Positions 37,379-46,502 of a DNA stretch of 64,000 nt are shown here, piece after piece (within the stretch, counting starts at the first letter, position 1; each line of letters begins with the position of its first letter). The notes under the pieces are model-generated. The model did no database searches, had not been told where the DNA came from, and was given only the letters and a program-made list of their open reading frames with translations. This stretch comes from Stella humosa (GTDB lineage Bacteria; Pseudomonadota; Alphaproteobacteria; ATCC43930; Allostellaceae): positions 4,446,001-4,510,000 of the forward strand of contig NZ_AP019700.1 of assembly GCF_006738645.1 (NCBI RefSeq), read 5' to 3'. Position numbers and translations under genes: made by a program.

Positions 37379-38062
37379 ATGCGGCTGATCGAGCGTCCAT
37401 CCCCCAACCACGGGCCCCGGCTGGGCGACGGCGTCGTCGACATCCTGGTCCTGCACTATACCGGGATGCGCAGTGCGGGCGCCGCGCTCGAACTGCTGTG
37501 CGACCCGGCGGCCCAGGTCAGTGCCCACTACCTGATCGCCCAAGACGGCACCGTCCATCGCATGGTGGCCGAGGATCGCCGCGCCTGGCACGCCGGCCGG
37601 TCCTGGTGGCAGGGGGAGACCGACGTCAACAGCCGCTCGATCGGCATCGAGCTGGAGAACCCCGGCCACTATTGGGGCTATGTCCCCTTCCCGGCCGCAC
37701 AGATGGCCACCCTGGTCGCGCTCTGCACCGGGGTCCTCGCCCGCCACCCGATCCCGCCCGGCCGCGTCGTCGGCCATTCCGACATCGCGCCGCGCCGCAA
37801 GCAGGACCCGGGCGAGCTGTTCGACTGGCCGGCGCTGGCCCAGGCCGGCATCGGCCGCTGGCCGCCCGCTCTCGACCTGCCGGCGCCCGACGCCCCGCCC
37901 TTCCCGGCCGAGGAAGGCATGGCCCGGCTGGCCGCGCTCGGCTACGAGCTGGACGACCCGGCCGCCACCGTGACGGCCTTCCAGCGCCGCTATCGCCCGG
38001 CTGTGGTCGACGGCCGGCTTGACGCCGAAACCCTGTGGCGAATCGCCCGCCTCGCGCCGTAA
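37379..38062 (+). CDS. N-acetylmuramoyl-L-alanine amidase with C-terminal peptidoglycan-binding domain (AmiD-like)
   Basis: The 227-residue protein is a zinc amidase of the amidase-2 family. It has DILVLHYTGM near residue 22 (first zinc histidine), AHYLIAQDG and NSRSIGIELENPGH near 85. VVGHSDIAPRRKQDPGELFDW near 130 holds the remaining histidine and acid. A short peptidoglycan-binding domain ends the protein (LAALGYELDDPAATVTAFQRRYRP). No signal peptide is seen, which suits cytoplasmic recycling of anhydro-muropeptides. The ATG at 37379 is used; a TTG at 37346 overlapping the previous stop is an alternative start. Confidence 0.9.
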   Translation: MRLIERPSPNHGPRLGDGVVDILVLHYTGMRSAGAALELLCDPAAQVSAHYLIAQDGTVHRMVAEDRRAWHAGRSWWQGETDVNSRSIGIELENPGHYWGYVPFPAAQMATLVALCTGVLARHPIPPGRVVGHSDIAPRRKQDPGELFDWPALAQAGIGRWPPALDLPAPDAPPFPAEEGMARLAALGYELDDPAATVTAFQRRYRPAVVDGRLDAETLWRIARLAP

Positions 38063-38107
38063 CGGCCCGCATTGACGCCGCCCCGGCGAACCGTCAGTTT
38101 GCCGCCC

Positions 38108-38546
<439 letters not shown>

Positions 38547-38572
38547 AACCTACCCCATCGCTTCCGCTTATG

Positions 38573-38587
38573 GAACAAATAAAGAAC
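38573..38587. promoter_or_regulatory. Alphaproteobacterial LexA-type (SOS) box upstream of the dcw cluster
   Basis: GAAC-N7-GAAC (38573-38576 and 38584-38587) with an all-A/T spacer; on the other strand it reads GTTC-N7-GTTC. This is the consensus LexA site of alphaproteobacteria. It lies 26 bp after rnpB and about 107 bp before the mraZ -35. No short SOS gene was recognised around it. Control of dcw or of rnpB read-through by LexA is inference. Confidence 0.6.
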
Positions 38588-38607
38588 ATTGGCGGAGTTC
38601 CGCCAAT
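38588..38607. repeat. Perfect palindrome next to the LexA-type box
   Basis: ATTGGCGGA (38588-38596) and TCCGCCAAT (38599-38607) are exact inverted repeats separated by GT, and they begin one base after the LexA-type site. No T-run follows, so it is a poor terminator for rnpB. It may be an operator or an RNA hairpin. Confidence 0.5.
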
Positions 38608-38693
38608 TCTCGAAGGGTCTCCGCGAATGCTTCAAGGCATAAGGAAATCGCGTCCAAAATAGAGCAAAGCCAAGGGATTAGCGGCTGGTTCCG

Positions 38694-38734
38694 TTGACTC
38701 CCATTTTTGCCCATGCTATCCCATCAAATCCCAT
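38694..38734. promoter_or_regulatory. mraZ promoter with four MraZ-type boxes
   Basis: CCCAT occurs at 38700, 38710, 38720 and 38730, exactly 10 bp apart; on the other strand these are four ATGGG repeats with 5-bp spacers. MraZ is known to bind TGGGN direct repeats with 5-bp spacers at its own promoter. A TTGACT (38694-38699) with TATCCC 17 bp later is the best -35/-10 pair, and the boxes cover it. MraZ should therefore repress this start. Confidence 0.8.
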
Positions 38735-38810
38735 GACGGACCAAACGTAGTCCGCTTTGGGCGGACTGTCGCGGAGGGGGTTCCGCCTCGGTCCGGGGGG
38801 AGGCGTGGCG

Positions 38811-39278
38811 GTGTTCGTCTCGACATTCGTGAACCGGATCGACCGTAAGGGACGGGTTTCCGTCCCGGCGACGTTCCGTGCCGCGCTTCGCAACCAGGAA
38901 TTCGAGGGGATCGTCGCCTTCCCGACCTTGGGTCAGCCAGCCTTCGAGGGCTGCGGGATGGATTTCATGGAGCGTCTTTCGGCCAGCCTCGACGAGTTCG
39001 ACATGTTCTCGCCCAAGCGCGATGAACTGGCCGCGATCGTGTTCGCCGACGCCCATCAGTTGACGTTCGACGGCGAGGGACGCATCAGCCTCCCCGCCTC
39101 GATGATCGAACATTGCGGGATCGAGGCCGAGGTCGCCTTCGTCGGCCGGGGCCGATCCTTCCAGATATGGGAACCAGCGACCTTCCGGCAGCATGCCGCG
39201 GAGGTCCGGAGACGCGCCCTGAGTGAGGGCGCGACGCTCCCCGTCCGTCCGGTTGCGCCGGGGGGAAAAGCGCCGTGA
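38811..39278 (+). CDS. mraZ: Transcriptional regulator MraZ
   Basis: MraZ is an AbrB-like regulator that controls its own dcw operon. The 155-residue protein has two SpoVT/AbrB-type repeats, [21 protein letters not shown] near residue 6 and [20 protein letters not shown] near 84. GTG 38811 is chosen because GGGGGGAGG ends 7 bases before it; a GTG at 38805 is too close to that site, and the frame upstream is unlike the family. The stop overlaps the rsmH start (GTGA at 39275-39278). Four MraZ-type boxes lie about 75-110 bp upstream. Confidence 0.94.
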   Translation: MFVSTFVNRIDRKGRVSVPATFRAALRNQEFEGIVAFPTLGQPAFEGCGMDFMERLSASLDEFDMFSPKRDELAAIVFADAHQLTFDGEGRISLPASMIEHCGIEAEVAFVGRGRSFQIWEPATFRQHAAEVRRRALSEGATLPVRPVAPGGKAP

Positions 39279-40306
39279 TCGGACGGGGAGCGAGCTTGTT
39301 CGAGGAGCCGGCCGGCGGCCATGTGCCGGTCCTGCTGCGCGAGGTGCTGGCGGCATTGGAGCCGCGCGCCGACGCCATCTATGTGGATGGCACCTTCGGA
39401 GCCGGCGGCTATTCCGCGGCGATCCTGGCGACCGCGGGTACGCGGGTGTGGGGCATCGACCGAGACCCCGCCGCCATCGCCCGCGGGCGCGCCATGGCCG
39501 GCCGCTGGGACGGCCGGCTGAACCTGGTCGAGGGCTGCTTCGGCGACATGGACCGGCTGCTGGCCGACCACGGCGTCGACCGCGTCGACGGCGTGGCGCT
39601 CGACCTGGGCGTGTCGTCGCCGCAGATCGACACGCCCGACCGGGGCTTTTCCTTCCGCACGGACGGGCCGCTCGACATGCGCATGGGCGACCACGGGCCG
39701 ACCGCCGCCGATCTCGTCGCCACCACCGAAGAGCGCGATATGGCGGACATCATCTTCCGCTATGGTGAGGAACGGCACGCCCGTCGAGTCGCGCGCGCCA
39801 TCGTCACCGCACGGGCCAATGACCCCATCACCCGGACGTCGACGCTGGCCGAAATCGTGCGTCGGGCCGTGCCGCGTTCGAACGATGGGATCGACCCTGC
39901 GACGAGAACGTTCCAGGCCCTGCGCATCGCCGTCAACGACGAGATGGGCGAACTTGCGCGCGGCCTCGACGCCGCCGAGCGGCTGCTGGCCCCGGGCGGG
40001 CGCCTGGCCGTGGTGTCGTTCCATTCGCTCGAGGACCGCGCGGTCAAGGCCTTCCTGCGCGAGCGCAGCGGCGTCACCGACGGTTCGCGCCACCTGCCGC
40101 CGGTTTCCCGCCCGCCCGCCAGCTTCCGGTTGCTGGGCGGCAAGGCCGTGCGGCCGGACGGGGATGAAAGCGCTGGCAACCCGCGCGCCCGCTCGGCCCG
40201 CCTGCGCGCGGCCGAGCGCACCCAGGCGCCGCCATGGTCGCTGACTTCCCGGCTCGCTACCGGATCCATTACGGCCTCGGCCGCGCTGCGCGGCGGGAGC
40301 GCCTGA
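39275..40306 (+). CDS. rsmH: 16S rRNA (cytosine1402-N4)-methyltransferase (RsmH/MraW)
   Basis: RsmH methylates C1402 of 16S rRNA with SAM. The 343-residue protein has the SAM-binding motif [17 protein letters not shown] near residue 36. Next come [21 protein letters not shown] near 107, then [12 protein letters not shown] and [16 protein letters not shown] near 245. The start is GTG 39275, overlapping mraZ. The stop TGA overlaps the ftsL ATG by one base (TGATG). The C-terminal 40 residues are polar and unlike the core. Confidence 0.96.
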   Translation: MIGRGASLFEEPAGGHVPVLLREVLAALEPRADAIYVDGTFGAGGYSAAILATAGTRVWGIDRDPAAIARGRAMAGRWDGRLNLVEGCFGDMDRLLADHGVDRVDGVALDLGVSSPQIDTPDRGFSFRTDGPLDMRMGDHGPTAADLVATTEERDMADIIFRYGEERHARRVARAIVTARANDPITRTSTLAEIVRRAVPRSNDGIDPATRTFQALRIAVNDEMGELARGLDAAERLLAPGGRLAVVSFHSLEDRAVKAFLRERSGVTDGSRHLPPVSRPPASFRLLGGKAVRPDGDESAGNPRARSARLRAAERTQAPPWSLTSRLATGSITASAALRGGSA

Positions 40307-40694
40307 TGATTCGCATTACGCTCGCCTTCTGGATCGGCCTGGTGTGCGCGCTGGGCTATGGCGTGTTCCAGGTGAAGTACGAGGTGCAGGAGATGGAAGC
40401 CCGTCTCGCGCAGCTCAATCGCGGCATCATCTCCGACCGCCAGGCGATCCACGTCCTGCGCGCCGAATGGAGCTACCTCAACCAGCCGACCCGGCTCGAT
40501 CAGCTGACCAAGCGCCACCTGCCGCTGGCGCCGATCGCCGCCAGCCAGATCGGCCGCATCGAGGACGTGCCGTTCCGCGCCGCGGCCGCGCCGCCGCCCG
40601 CCACCCGCCGCTGGCCCGCCACGCCGCCCCTGCCCCGGTGCCGCCGGGCCGTGCCGTCGTGGGCGCCGCCTACACGACGCCGGCCAGGCGCTGA
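40306..40694 (+). CDS. ftsL: Cell-division protein FtsL, tail possibly frameshifted
   Basis: FtsL is a small bitopic protein that bridges FtsB/FtsQ and FtsW/FtsI. The N-terminal residues IRITLAFWIGLVCALGYGVFQ form one membrane segment. A coiled-coil-like stretch follows (VKYEVQEMEARLAQLNRGI, then DRQAIHVLRAEWSYLNQPTRLDQLTKRHL). After about residue 95 this frame turns into an R/W/P-rich sequence and has no stop before ftsI. A neighbouring frame gives a typical P/A-rich tail, APAPVPPGRAVVGAAYTTPARR, ending at TGA 40692-40694, just before the ftsI ATG. A single lost base near 40590-40630 would reconcile them. As read, FtsL and FtsI would be one 716-residue chain. Confidence 0.75.
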
Positions 40695-40704
40695 GGGCCG
40701 GCCG

Positions 40705-42456
40705 ATGCGACGCGACGGACCGCCACCGGTCACCGACCTCGCCGCCTGCCGGCCGCAGACGCGCGGCAGCGCCTTTGGCGGCAGTACGCCCGGCGGGCCA
40801 CTGCATGCCGCCGTCGAGAAGGGGCAGAGCCGGCTGGTCTTCCTGGCGGCGATGTTCTCGCTGGCCTTCCTGGTCATCGCCGGCCGCCTGGTCGACGTGA
40901 CGCTGATGGCCGGCCCGTCCGAGGCGCCGCGGGCCCAGGCCCAGCCCCGCCCGGTCGAGACCGAGCGCGCCGACATCGTCGACCGCAACGGCACGCTGCT
41001 GGCCACCAGCCTGCCCACGCCGTCGCTCTACGCCAACCCCAAGGTCGTGCCCGACGCGGCCGATGCCGCCCGCCGGCTGGCGCCGATCCTGACCGGGACG
41101 ACCGAGGCCGAGCTGCGCACCAAGCTGCAGGAGGATCGCAGCTTCGTGTGGCTGAAGCGCCAGCTTACGCCGCGCCAGCAGCACGACGTCATCCGCCTCG
41201 GCATCCCCGGGCTGGAGTTCCAGCGCGACGAGCGGCGCATCTATCCGCAAGGCCGCCTCGTCGCCCATGTCGTCGGCTTCTCGGGCATCGACCATACCGG
41301 CCTGCAGGGCGTCGAGAAGACGCTCGACAACCGCATCCGCGGCAACCGCGAGCCGATCGAGCTGTCGCTCGACCTGCGCGTGCAGCATGTCCTGCGCGAG
41401 GAACTGCAGCGCACGGTGACCGAGTTCAAGGCGATCGGCGCCGCCGGCCTCGTCATGGACGCCCACACGGGCGAAGTCGTGGCGCTGGTGTCGCTGCCGG
41501 ACTACGACGCCAATTCGCCCGGCACCGCCAACGAGCAGACCCTGTTCAACCGCGTGACGCTGGGCGTCTACGAGATGGGGTCGGTCTTCAAGGTGCTGAC
41601 CGCCGCCATGGCGCTCGACACCGGCAAGATCACGCTTTCCAGCGGCTACGATGCCTCGCGGCCGATCCAGATCTCGCGCTTCTCGATCAGCGACTACAAG
41701 GGCAAGAACCGCTGGCTGTCAGTGCCCGAGATCATCAAATACTCGTCGAACATCGGCGCGGCCAAGATGGCCATGGATGTCGGCATCAACCAGCAGCGCG
41801 CCTTCTTCGAGAAGCTGGGCTTCCTGAAGGCGCCGCAGCTCGAGCTGCCGGAGCTTGGCTTCCCGCTGGTGCCCAACCCGTGGCGTGAGATCAACGCGAT
41901 GACGATCGCCTTCGGGCACGGCATCTCGGTGACGCCGCTCCATGTCGTGGCGGCCGAGGCGGCGATGGTCAATGGCGGCGTGCTGCGCAAGCCGACCCTG
42001 CTGAAATATCCCTACGGCACCCACCCGGACGGGTCGCGGGTGATCAAGGCCAAGACGTCGGACGAAATCCGCCGGCTGATGCGCCTCGTCGTCACCGACG
42101 GGTCGGGCAAGAAGGCGAACGTCCCGGGCTACCTGATCGGCGGCAAGACCGGCAGCGCCGAGAAGGCGGCCGGCAACGGCTACCGCCGCAAGGCGCTGCT
42201 GTCGTCCTTCGTCGGCGCCTTCCCGATGAACGATCCGCAATACGTCATCCTGGTGATGATCGACGAGCCGCAGGGGCAGATCCAGTCGCAGGGCTATGCG
42301 ACCGGCGGCTGGGTCGCGGCGCCGCTGTTCGGGCGCATCGTCGAACGCATCGCCCCCCTGGTCGGCGTGGCGCCGATCGACGAGGACAGCCCGCAGATCC
42401 GCCGCGACATGGTCGTCCAGGCGAGCGCCCCGGCGCGCAGCCCCAATGCTCGTTAA
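40705..42456 (+). CDS. ftsI: Septal peptidoglycan transpeptidase FtsI (PBP3)
   Basis: FtsI cross-links septal peptidoglycan in the periplasm with FtsW. From ATG 40705 the product has 583 residues: one membrane helix near residue 50 (LVFLAAMFSLAFLVIAGRLV), the dimer domain (ADIVDRNGTLLATSLPTPSLY), then the transpeptidase domain. The active serine is S293 in SVFK, followed by SSN (KYSSNIGAAKMA) and KTGS (IGGKTGSAEKA). The reading frame is continuous with ftsL upstream, but the ATG and GAGG site make a separate start plausible. murE follows after 17 bases. Confidence 0.93.
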   Translation: MRRDGPPPVTDLAACRPQTRGSAFGGSTPGGPLHAAVEKGQSRLVFLAAMFSLAFLVIAGRLVDVTLMAGPSEAPRAQAQPRPVETERADIVDRNGTLLATSLPTPSLYANPKVVPDAADAARRLAPILTGTTEAELRTKLQEDRSFVWLKRQLTPRQQHDVIRLGIPGLEFQRDERRIYPQGRLVAHVVGFSGIDHTGLQGVEKTLDNRIRGNREPIELSLDLRVQHVLREELQRTVTEFKAIGAAGLVMDAHTGEVVALVSLPDYDANSPGTANEQTLFNRVTLGVYEMGSVFKVLTAAMALDTGKITLSSGYDASRPIQISRFSISDYKGKNRWLSVPEIIKYSSNIGAAKMAMDVGINQQRAFFEKLGFLKAPQLELPELGFPLVPNPWREINAMTIAFGHGISVTPLHVVAAEAAMVNGGVLRKPTLLKYPYGTHPDGSRVIKAKTSDEIRRLMRLVVTDGSGKKANVPGYLIGGKTGSAEKAAGNGYRRKALLSSFVGAFPMNDPQYVILVMIDEPQGQIQSQGYATGGWVAAPLFGRIVERIAPLVGVAPIDEDSPQIRRDMVVQASAPARSPNAR

Positions 42457-42473
42457 GTGGGCCTGCAGCCCCC

Positions 42474-43973
42474 ATGCGCCTCGCTGAATTGATGGCGCGG
42501 ACGCGGGCCCCGACCCCAGCCGTACCCGACCCCGGCCCGGAGATCCGCGGCATCGCCGTCGACTCCCGGGCAGTCGAGCCGGGGTTTCTCTTCGCCGCCC
42601 TGCCGGGCCAGGCGACCGATGGCCGCCGCTTCATCGTCGATGCGCTGGCCCGTGGCGCCGTGGCCGTGCTGGCGCCGGAAGGCACCGTGCTGCCGGATGC
42701 CGCTGCCGACGTGGCGCTGCTGACCGACCCCAACCCGCGGCGGCGCCTGGCGCTGCTGGCGGCCGGCTTCCACGACCGCCAGCCCGAGCGCGTGGCCGCC
42801 GTCACCGGCACCAATGGCAAGACCTCGACCGCCGATTTCGCCCGCCAGCTCTGGATGCAGGCGGGGCTGGCCGCGGCCAGCCTGGGCACGCTCGGCATCC
42901 GGGCGCCGCGCTTCACCCGCAAGGGCGTGCTGACCACCCCCGACCCGGTCGTGCTGCATGCCGCCCTGGCCGAACTGGCCGACCGCGGCGTGGTGCGCGC
43001 GGCCCTGGAGGCTTCAAGCCACGGCCTCGACCAGTTCCGCCTGGACGGCATCGACATCCAGATCGCGGCCTTCACCAACCTGACGCGCGACCATCTCGAC
43101 TATCACCAGTCCATGGCGGCCTACCGCGCCGCCAAGTTCCGCCTGTTCGCCGAGGTGATGGCACCGGGCGGCACCGCCGTGCTGAATGCCGACGTGGAGG
43201 AATTCGCCGACCTCGACCGGCTGTGCCGCGCGCGCGGCCACCGGGTCATCGCCTACGGGCTGGCGGGCCGCGACATCCGCCTCGACCGGCAGGACCTGCA
43301 TGGCGACGGGCAGAGCCTGGCGCTGACGGTCGACGGCCGGACATGGCAGGTGGAATTGCCGCTGGCCGGCCCCTTCCAGGCGATGAACGCGCTGGCAGCA
43401 CTGGGCATCGTGCTGGCCGACGGCGTGGCGCCCGAGCGGGCGGTGCCGGCCCTGGCCCGGCTGGAAGGCGTGCCGGGGCGGATGGAGCGGGTGGCGAGCC
43501 TGCCCGGCGGTGCCGCCGTCTATGTCGATTTCGCCCACACGCCCGATGCGCTGACGACGGTGCTGGCGGCCCTGCGCCGGCACACCGCCGGCCGCCTGGT
43601 CTGCGTCTTCGGCTGCGGCGGCGACCGCGATCCCGGCAAGCGGCCCGAGATGGGGGCGGCCGTGGCGCGCGCGGCCGACCGCGTCATCGTGACCGACGAC
43701 AACCCCCGCAGCGAGGACCCGGCCACGATCCGGGCACCGGCCGTCGCCGCCGCCCGGGCGCTCTCGGCCGACGTGGTCGAGATCGGCGACCGCCGCCAGG
43801 CGATCTTTGCCGCCGTCGCCGGGCTGGCGCCGGGCGACGTGCTGGTGGTCGCCGGCAAGGGCCATGAATCGGGCCAGACCGTGGGCGGCCAGACCCTGCC
43901 CTTCGACGATGGCGAGGTGGCTCGCCAAGCCGTGGCCGCGCTGGACGTGGCTTCCCTGGCGAGCCGGCCATGA
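42474..43973 (+). CDS. murE: UDP-N-acetylmuramoyl-L-alanyl-D-glutamate--2,6-diaminopimelate ligase (MurE)
   Basis: MurE adds the third residue to the peptidoglycan stem peptide in the cytoplasm. The 499-residue Mur ligase has the ATP loop VTGTNGKTSTADF near residue 110, the LEASSHGLDQFRL segment near 180, and NLTRDHLDYH with the carbamylated-lysine region after it. DDNPRSEDP near residue 404 is the signature that selects meso-diaminopimelate, so the wall is of the DAP type. The ATG at 42474 gives the usual start. The stop overlaps murF by four bases. Confidence 0.96.
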   Translation: MRLAELMARTRAPTPAVPDPGPEIRGIAVDSRAVEPGFLFAALPGQATDGRRFIVDALARGAVAVLAPEGTVLPDAAADVALLTDPNPRRRLALLAAGFHDRQPERVAAVTGTNGKTSTADFARQLWMQAGLAAASLGTLGIRAPRFTRKGVLTTPDPVVLHAALAELADRGVVRAALEASSHGLDQFRLDGIDIQIAAFTNLTRDHLDYHQSMAAYRAAKFRLFAEVMAPGGTAVLNADVEEFADLDRLCRARGHRVIAYGLAGRDIRLDRQDLHGDGQSLALTVDGRTWQVELPLAGPFQAMNALAALGIVLADGVAPERAVPALARLEGVPGRMERVASLPGGAAVYVDFAHTPDALTTVLAALRRHTAGRLVCVFGCGGDRDPGKRPEMGAAVARAADRVIVTDDNPRSEDPATIRAPAVAAARALSADVVEIGDRRQAIFAAVAGLAPGDVLVVAGKGHESGQTVGGQTLPFDDGEVARQAVAALDVASLASRP

Positions 43974-45394
43974 CCGCGCTGTGGACGGCAGCCGAGATCG
44001 CCCTGGCCGTTGGCAGCGTGCCGGCCGGCACCTGGACCGTCGATGGCGTTTCCATCGACAGCCGCACGATGAAGCCGGGCGACCTGTTCGTCGCCCTCAA
44101 GGGCCCCAGCTTCGACGGCCACGCCTTCGTGGCCGACGTGCTGGCGCGCGGGGCGGCGGGCGCCCTGGTCGACCATGCGCCGGAGGGGCTGGCGGGCGAT
44201 CCGCGCCTCGTCGTCGTCGGCGACACGCTGGATGCCCTGACCGCGCTCGGCCGCGCCGGCCGCGACCGCACGCGGGCGACGGTCGTGGCGGTGACCGGCA
44301 GCGTTGGCAAGACCGGCACCAAGGAACTGCTGCGCCTGGGCCTGGAGGCACAAGGGTCGACCATCGCCAGCGCGGCCAGCCTGAACAACCATTGGGGCCT
44401 GCCGCTCAGCCTGGCGCGGGTACCGCGCGACATCGACTGGGTGGTGCAGGAGGTCGGCATGAACCATGCCGGCGAGATCGCCGCCCTGACCCGGATCGCC
44501 CGCCCGCATGTCGGCGTCATCACCACGGTCGGCCCCGTGCACATCGAATTCTTCCCCTCGGTCGAGGCGATCGCCGACGCCAAGTCGGAACTGTTCCTCG
44601 GCATGATGGCGGACGGCGCGGCCGTGCTGAACCGCGACAACCCGCATTTCGAGCGGATGGCGGGCCATGCGCGCGACCGCGGCATCACCCGCATCCTCGA
44701 CTTCGGCACCACGCCCGGCGTCTTCGCCCATCTCGAGGACGCCGAACTGGGTGAGACCGGCAGTGCGGTCCGCGCCACCGTCGACGGCCGGCCGGTTGCC
44801 TATCGCCTGGGCGCCCCGGGCCGGCACTGGGTGCTCAACAGCCTGGCCGCACTGGCCGCCATTTCGGCGCTGGGTGCGGACGTGGAGCGGGCGGCAGCCG
44901 CCCTGGCCAGCGTGTCCGCCCCGGTCGGGCGTGGCGCGCGGCACGAGATCGCCCTGCCCGGCGGCGGCGGCTTCACCCTGCTGGACGAAAGCTACAACGC
45001 CAACCCGGCCTCGATGCGGGCGGCCTTCTCGGTCCTGGCCGCCACGCGGCCGGCACCCGGCGGCCGGCGCATCGCCGTGCTGGGCGACATGCGCGAGCTG
45101 GGCGAGACCGGTCCGCGGCTTCATGCCGCGCTGGCCGATCCCCTGATCGCCGCCGGAATCGATATTGTCTTCTGCTGCGGTTCGTTGATGGCGCATCTCC
45201 ATGCCAGCCTTCCGACCGCCATGCGTGGCGCCCTAGTCGCGACCTCCGACGATCTGGCACCGATCGTCGCCGACGCCGTGCGCGCGGGCGACGTGGTCAC
45301 GGTGAAGGGTTCGCTCGGAACGCGGATGGCGCCGATCGTCAAGCGCCTGTCGGGCGGCCCCTGGGGTGGCCGACCGCAGGCCGCGGCAAGCTGA
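43970..45394 (+). CDS. murF: UDP-N-acetylmuramoyl-tripeptide--D-alanyl-D-alanine ligase (MurF)
   Basis: MurF adds D-Ala-D-Ala to the UDP-MurNAc tripeptide. The 474-residue protein has the MurF-type substrate loop SIDSRTMKPGDLFVALKGP near residue 28. The ATP loop is VTGSVGKTGTKELL near 107, and NNHWGLPLSLARVP follows near 140. HIEFFPSVEAIADAKSELF is near 192, and ESYNANPASMRAAF near 340. The start overlaps murE (ATGA). mraY begins 15 bases after the stop. Confidence 0.96.
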   Translation: MTALWTAAEIALAVGSVPAGTWTVDGVSIDSRTMKPGDLFVALKGPSFDGHAFVADVLARGAAGALVDHAPEGLAGDPRLVVVGDTLDALTALGRAGRDRTRATVVAVTGSVGKTGTKELLRLGLEAQGSTIASAASLNNHWGLPLSLARVPRDIDWVVQEVGMNHAGEIAALTRIARPHVGVITTVGPVHIEFFPSVEAIADAKSELFLGMMADGAAVLNRDNPHFERMAGHARDRGITRILDFGTTPGVFAHLEDAELGETGSAVRATVDGRPVAYRLGAPGRHWVLNSLAALAAISALGADVERAAAALASVSAPVGRGARHEIALPGGGGFTLLDESYNANPASMRAAFSVLAATRPAPGGRRIAVLGDMRELGETGPRLHAALADPLIAAGIDIVFCCGSLMAHLHASLPTAMRGALVATSDDLAPIVADAVRAGDVVTVKGSLGTRMAPIVKRLSGGPWGGRPQAAAS

Positions 45395-45409
45395 GAGGCA
45401 CCCGCCCCC

Positions 45410-46498
45410 GTGCTCTACAACCTGCTTTTCCCGCTGTCCGACGAGTTCGGCCTGTTCAACCTGTTCCGCTACCTGACCTTCCGTTCGAGCGGAGCGGCGG
45501 TGACGGCGCTGGTGATCAGCTTCCTGCTCGGCCCGTCCCTGATCCGCTGGCTGAAGTCGCGCCAGCCCCATGGCCAGCCGATCCGCAGCGACGGCCCCGA
45601 AAGCCACCTGCTGACCAAGAAGGGCACGCCCACCATGGGCGGCTCGCTGATCCTGATCGCGCTCGCCACCTCGACCCTGCTGTGGGCCGACCTGTCGAAC
45701 GGCTATGTCTGGGTCGTGCTGTTCGTCACGCTGGGCTTCGGCATGATCGGCTTCGGCGACGATTACCTGAAGCTGACCCGGCGCAACCATCGCGGCCTGC
45801 CCGGCCGCTTCAAGCTGCTGGCGCAGTTCGCCATCGGGCTGGCCGGCACGCTGTGGATCATCCAGTTGACGCGCGATCCGCTGTCGACCCAGCTCGCCGT
45901 GCCGTTCTTCAAGAACATGCTGATCGACCTCGGCTGGATGTTCCTGCCCTTCGGCGTGCTGGTGATGACGGGCGCGTCCAACGCCGTCAACCTGACCGAC
46001 GGGCTGGACGGGCTGGCGATCGTGCCCGTGATGATCGCGGCCGGCTGCTTCGCGCTCATCACCTATCTCGTCGGCAACTCGATCTTCGCCAACTACCTGC
46101 AGATCAACCACGTGCCGGGCTCGGGCGAGCTGGCGGTCTTCTGCGGCGCCATGGTGGGGGCCAGCCTGGGCTTCCTCTGGTTCAATGCGCCACCCGCCAT
46201 GGTCTTCATGGGCGACACGGGCTCGCTGTCGGCCGGCGGGGCGCTCGGCGCCATGAGCGTCATCACCAAGCACGAGATCGTGCTGATCATGATCGGCGGC
46301 CTGTTCGTGCTGGAGACGGTGTCGGTCATCGTCCAGGTCGTCTCGTTCCGGCTGACGGGCAAGCGGGTGTTCCGCATGGCGCCGCTCCACCATCACTTCG
46401 AGAAGAAGGGCTGGGCCGAGCCCACGATCGTCATCCGCTTCTGGATCATCGCCTCGATCCTGGCCCTGGCCGGCCTTTCCACCCTGAAGCTGCGGTGA
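45410..46498 (+). CDS. mraY: Phospho-N-acetylmuramoyl-pentapeptide transferase (MraY)
   Basis: MraY makes lipid I on the inner membrane. The 362-residue protein has about ten membrane segments and the conserved acidic motifs [21 protein letters not shown] near residue 115, [10 protein letters not shown] near 195 and VFMGDTGSL near 267. The HHH motif [13 protein letters not shown] lies near 327. The start is GTG 45410, which gives the typical [13 protein letters not shown]-terminus. murD starts 4 bases after its stop. Confidence 0.97.
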   Translation: MLYNLLFPLSDEFGLFNLFRYLTFRSSGAAVTALVISFLLGPSLIRWLKSRQPHGQPIRSDGPESHLLTKKGTPTMGGSLILIALATSTLLWADLSNGYVWVVLFVTLGFGMIGFGDDYLKLTRRNHRGLPGRFKLLAQFAIGLAGTLWIIQLTRDPLSTQLAVPFFKNMLIDLGWMFLPFGVLVMTGASNAVNLTDGLDGLAIVPVMIAAGCFALITYLVGNSIFANYLQINHVPGSGELAVFCGAMVGASLGFLWFNAPPAMVFMGDTGSLSAGGALGAMSVITKHEIVLIMIGGLFVLETVSVIVQVVSFRLTGKRVFRMAPLHHHFEKKGWAEPTIVIRFWIIASILALAGLSTLKLR

Positions 46499-46502
46499 GC
46501 CG

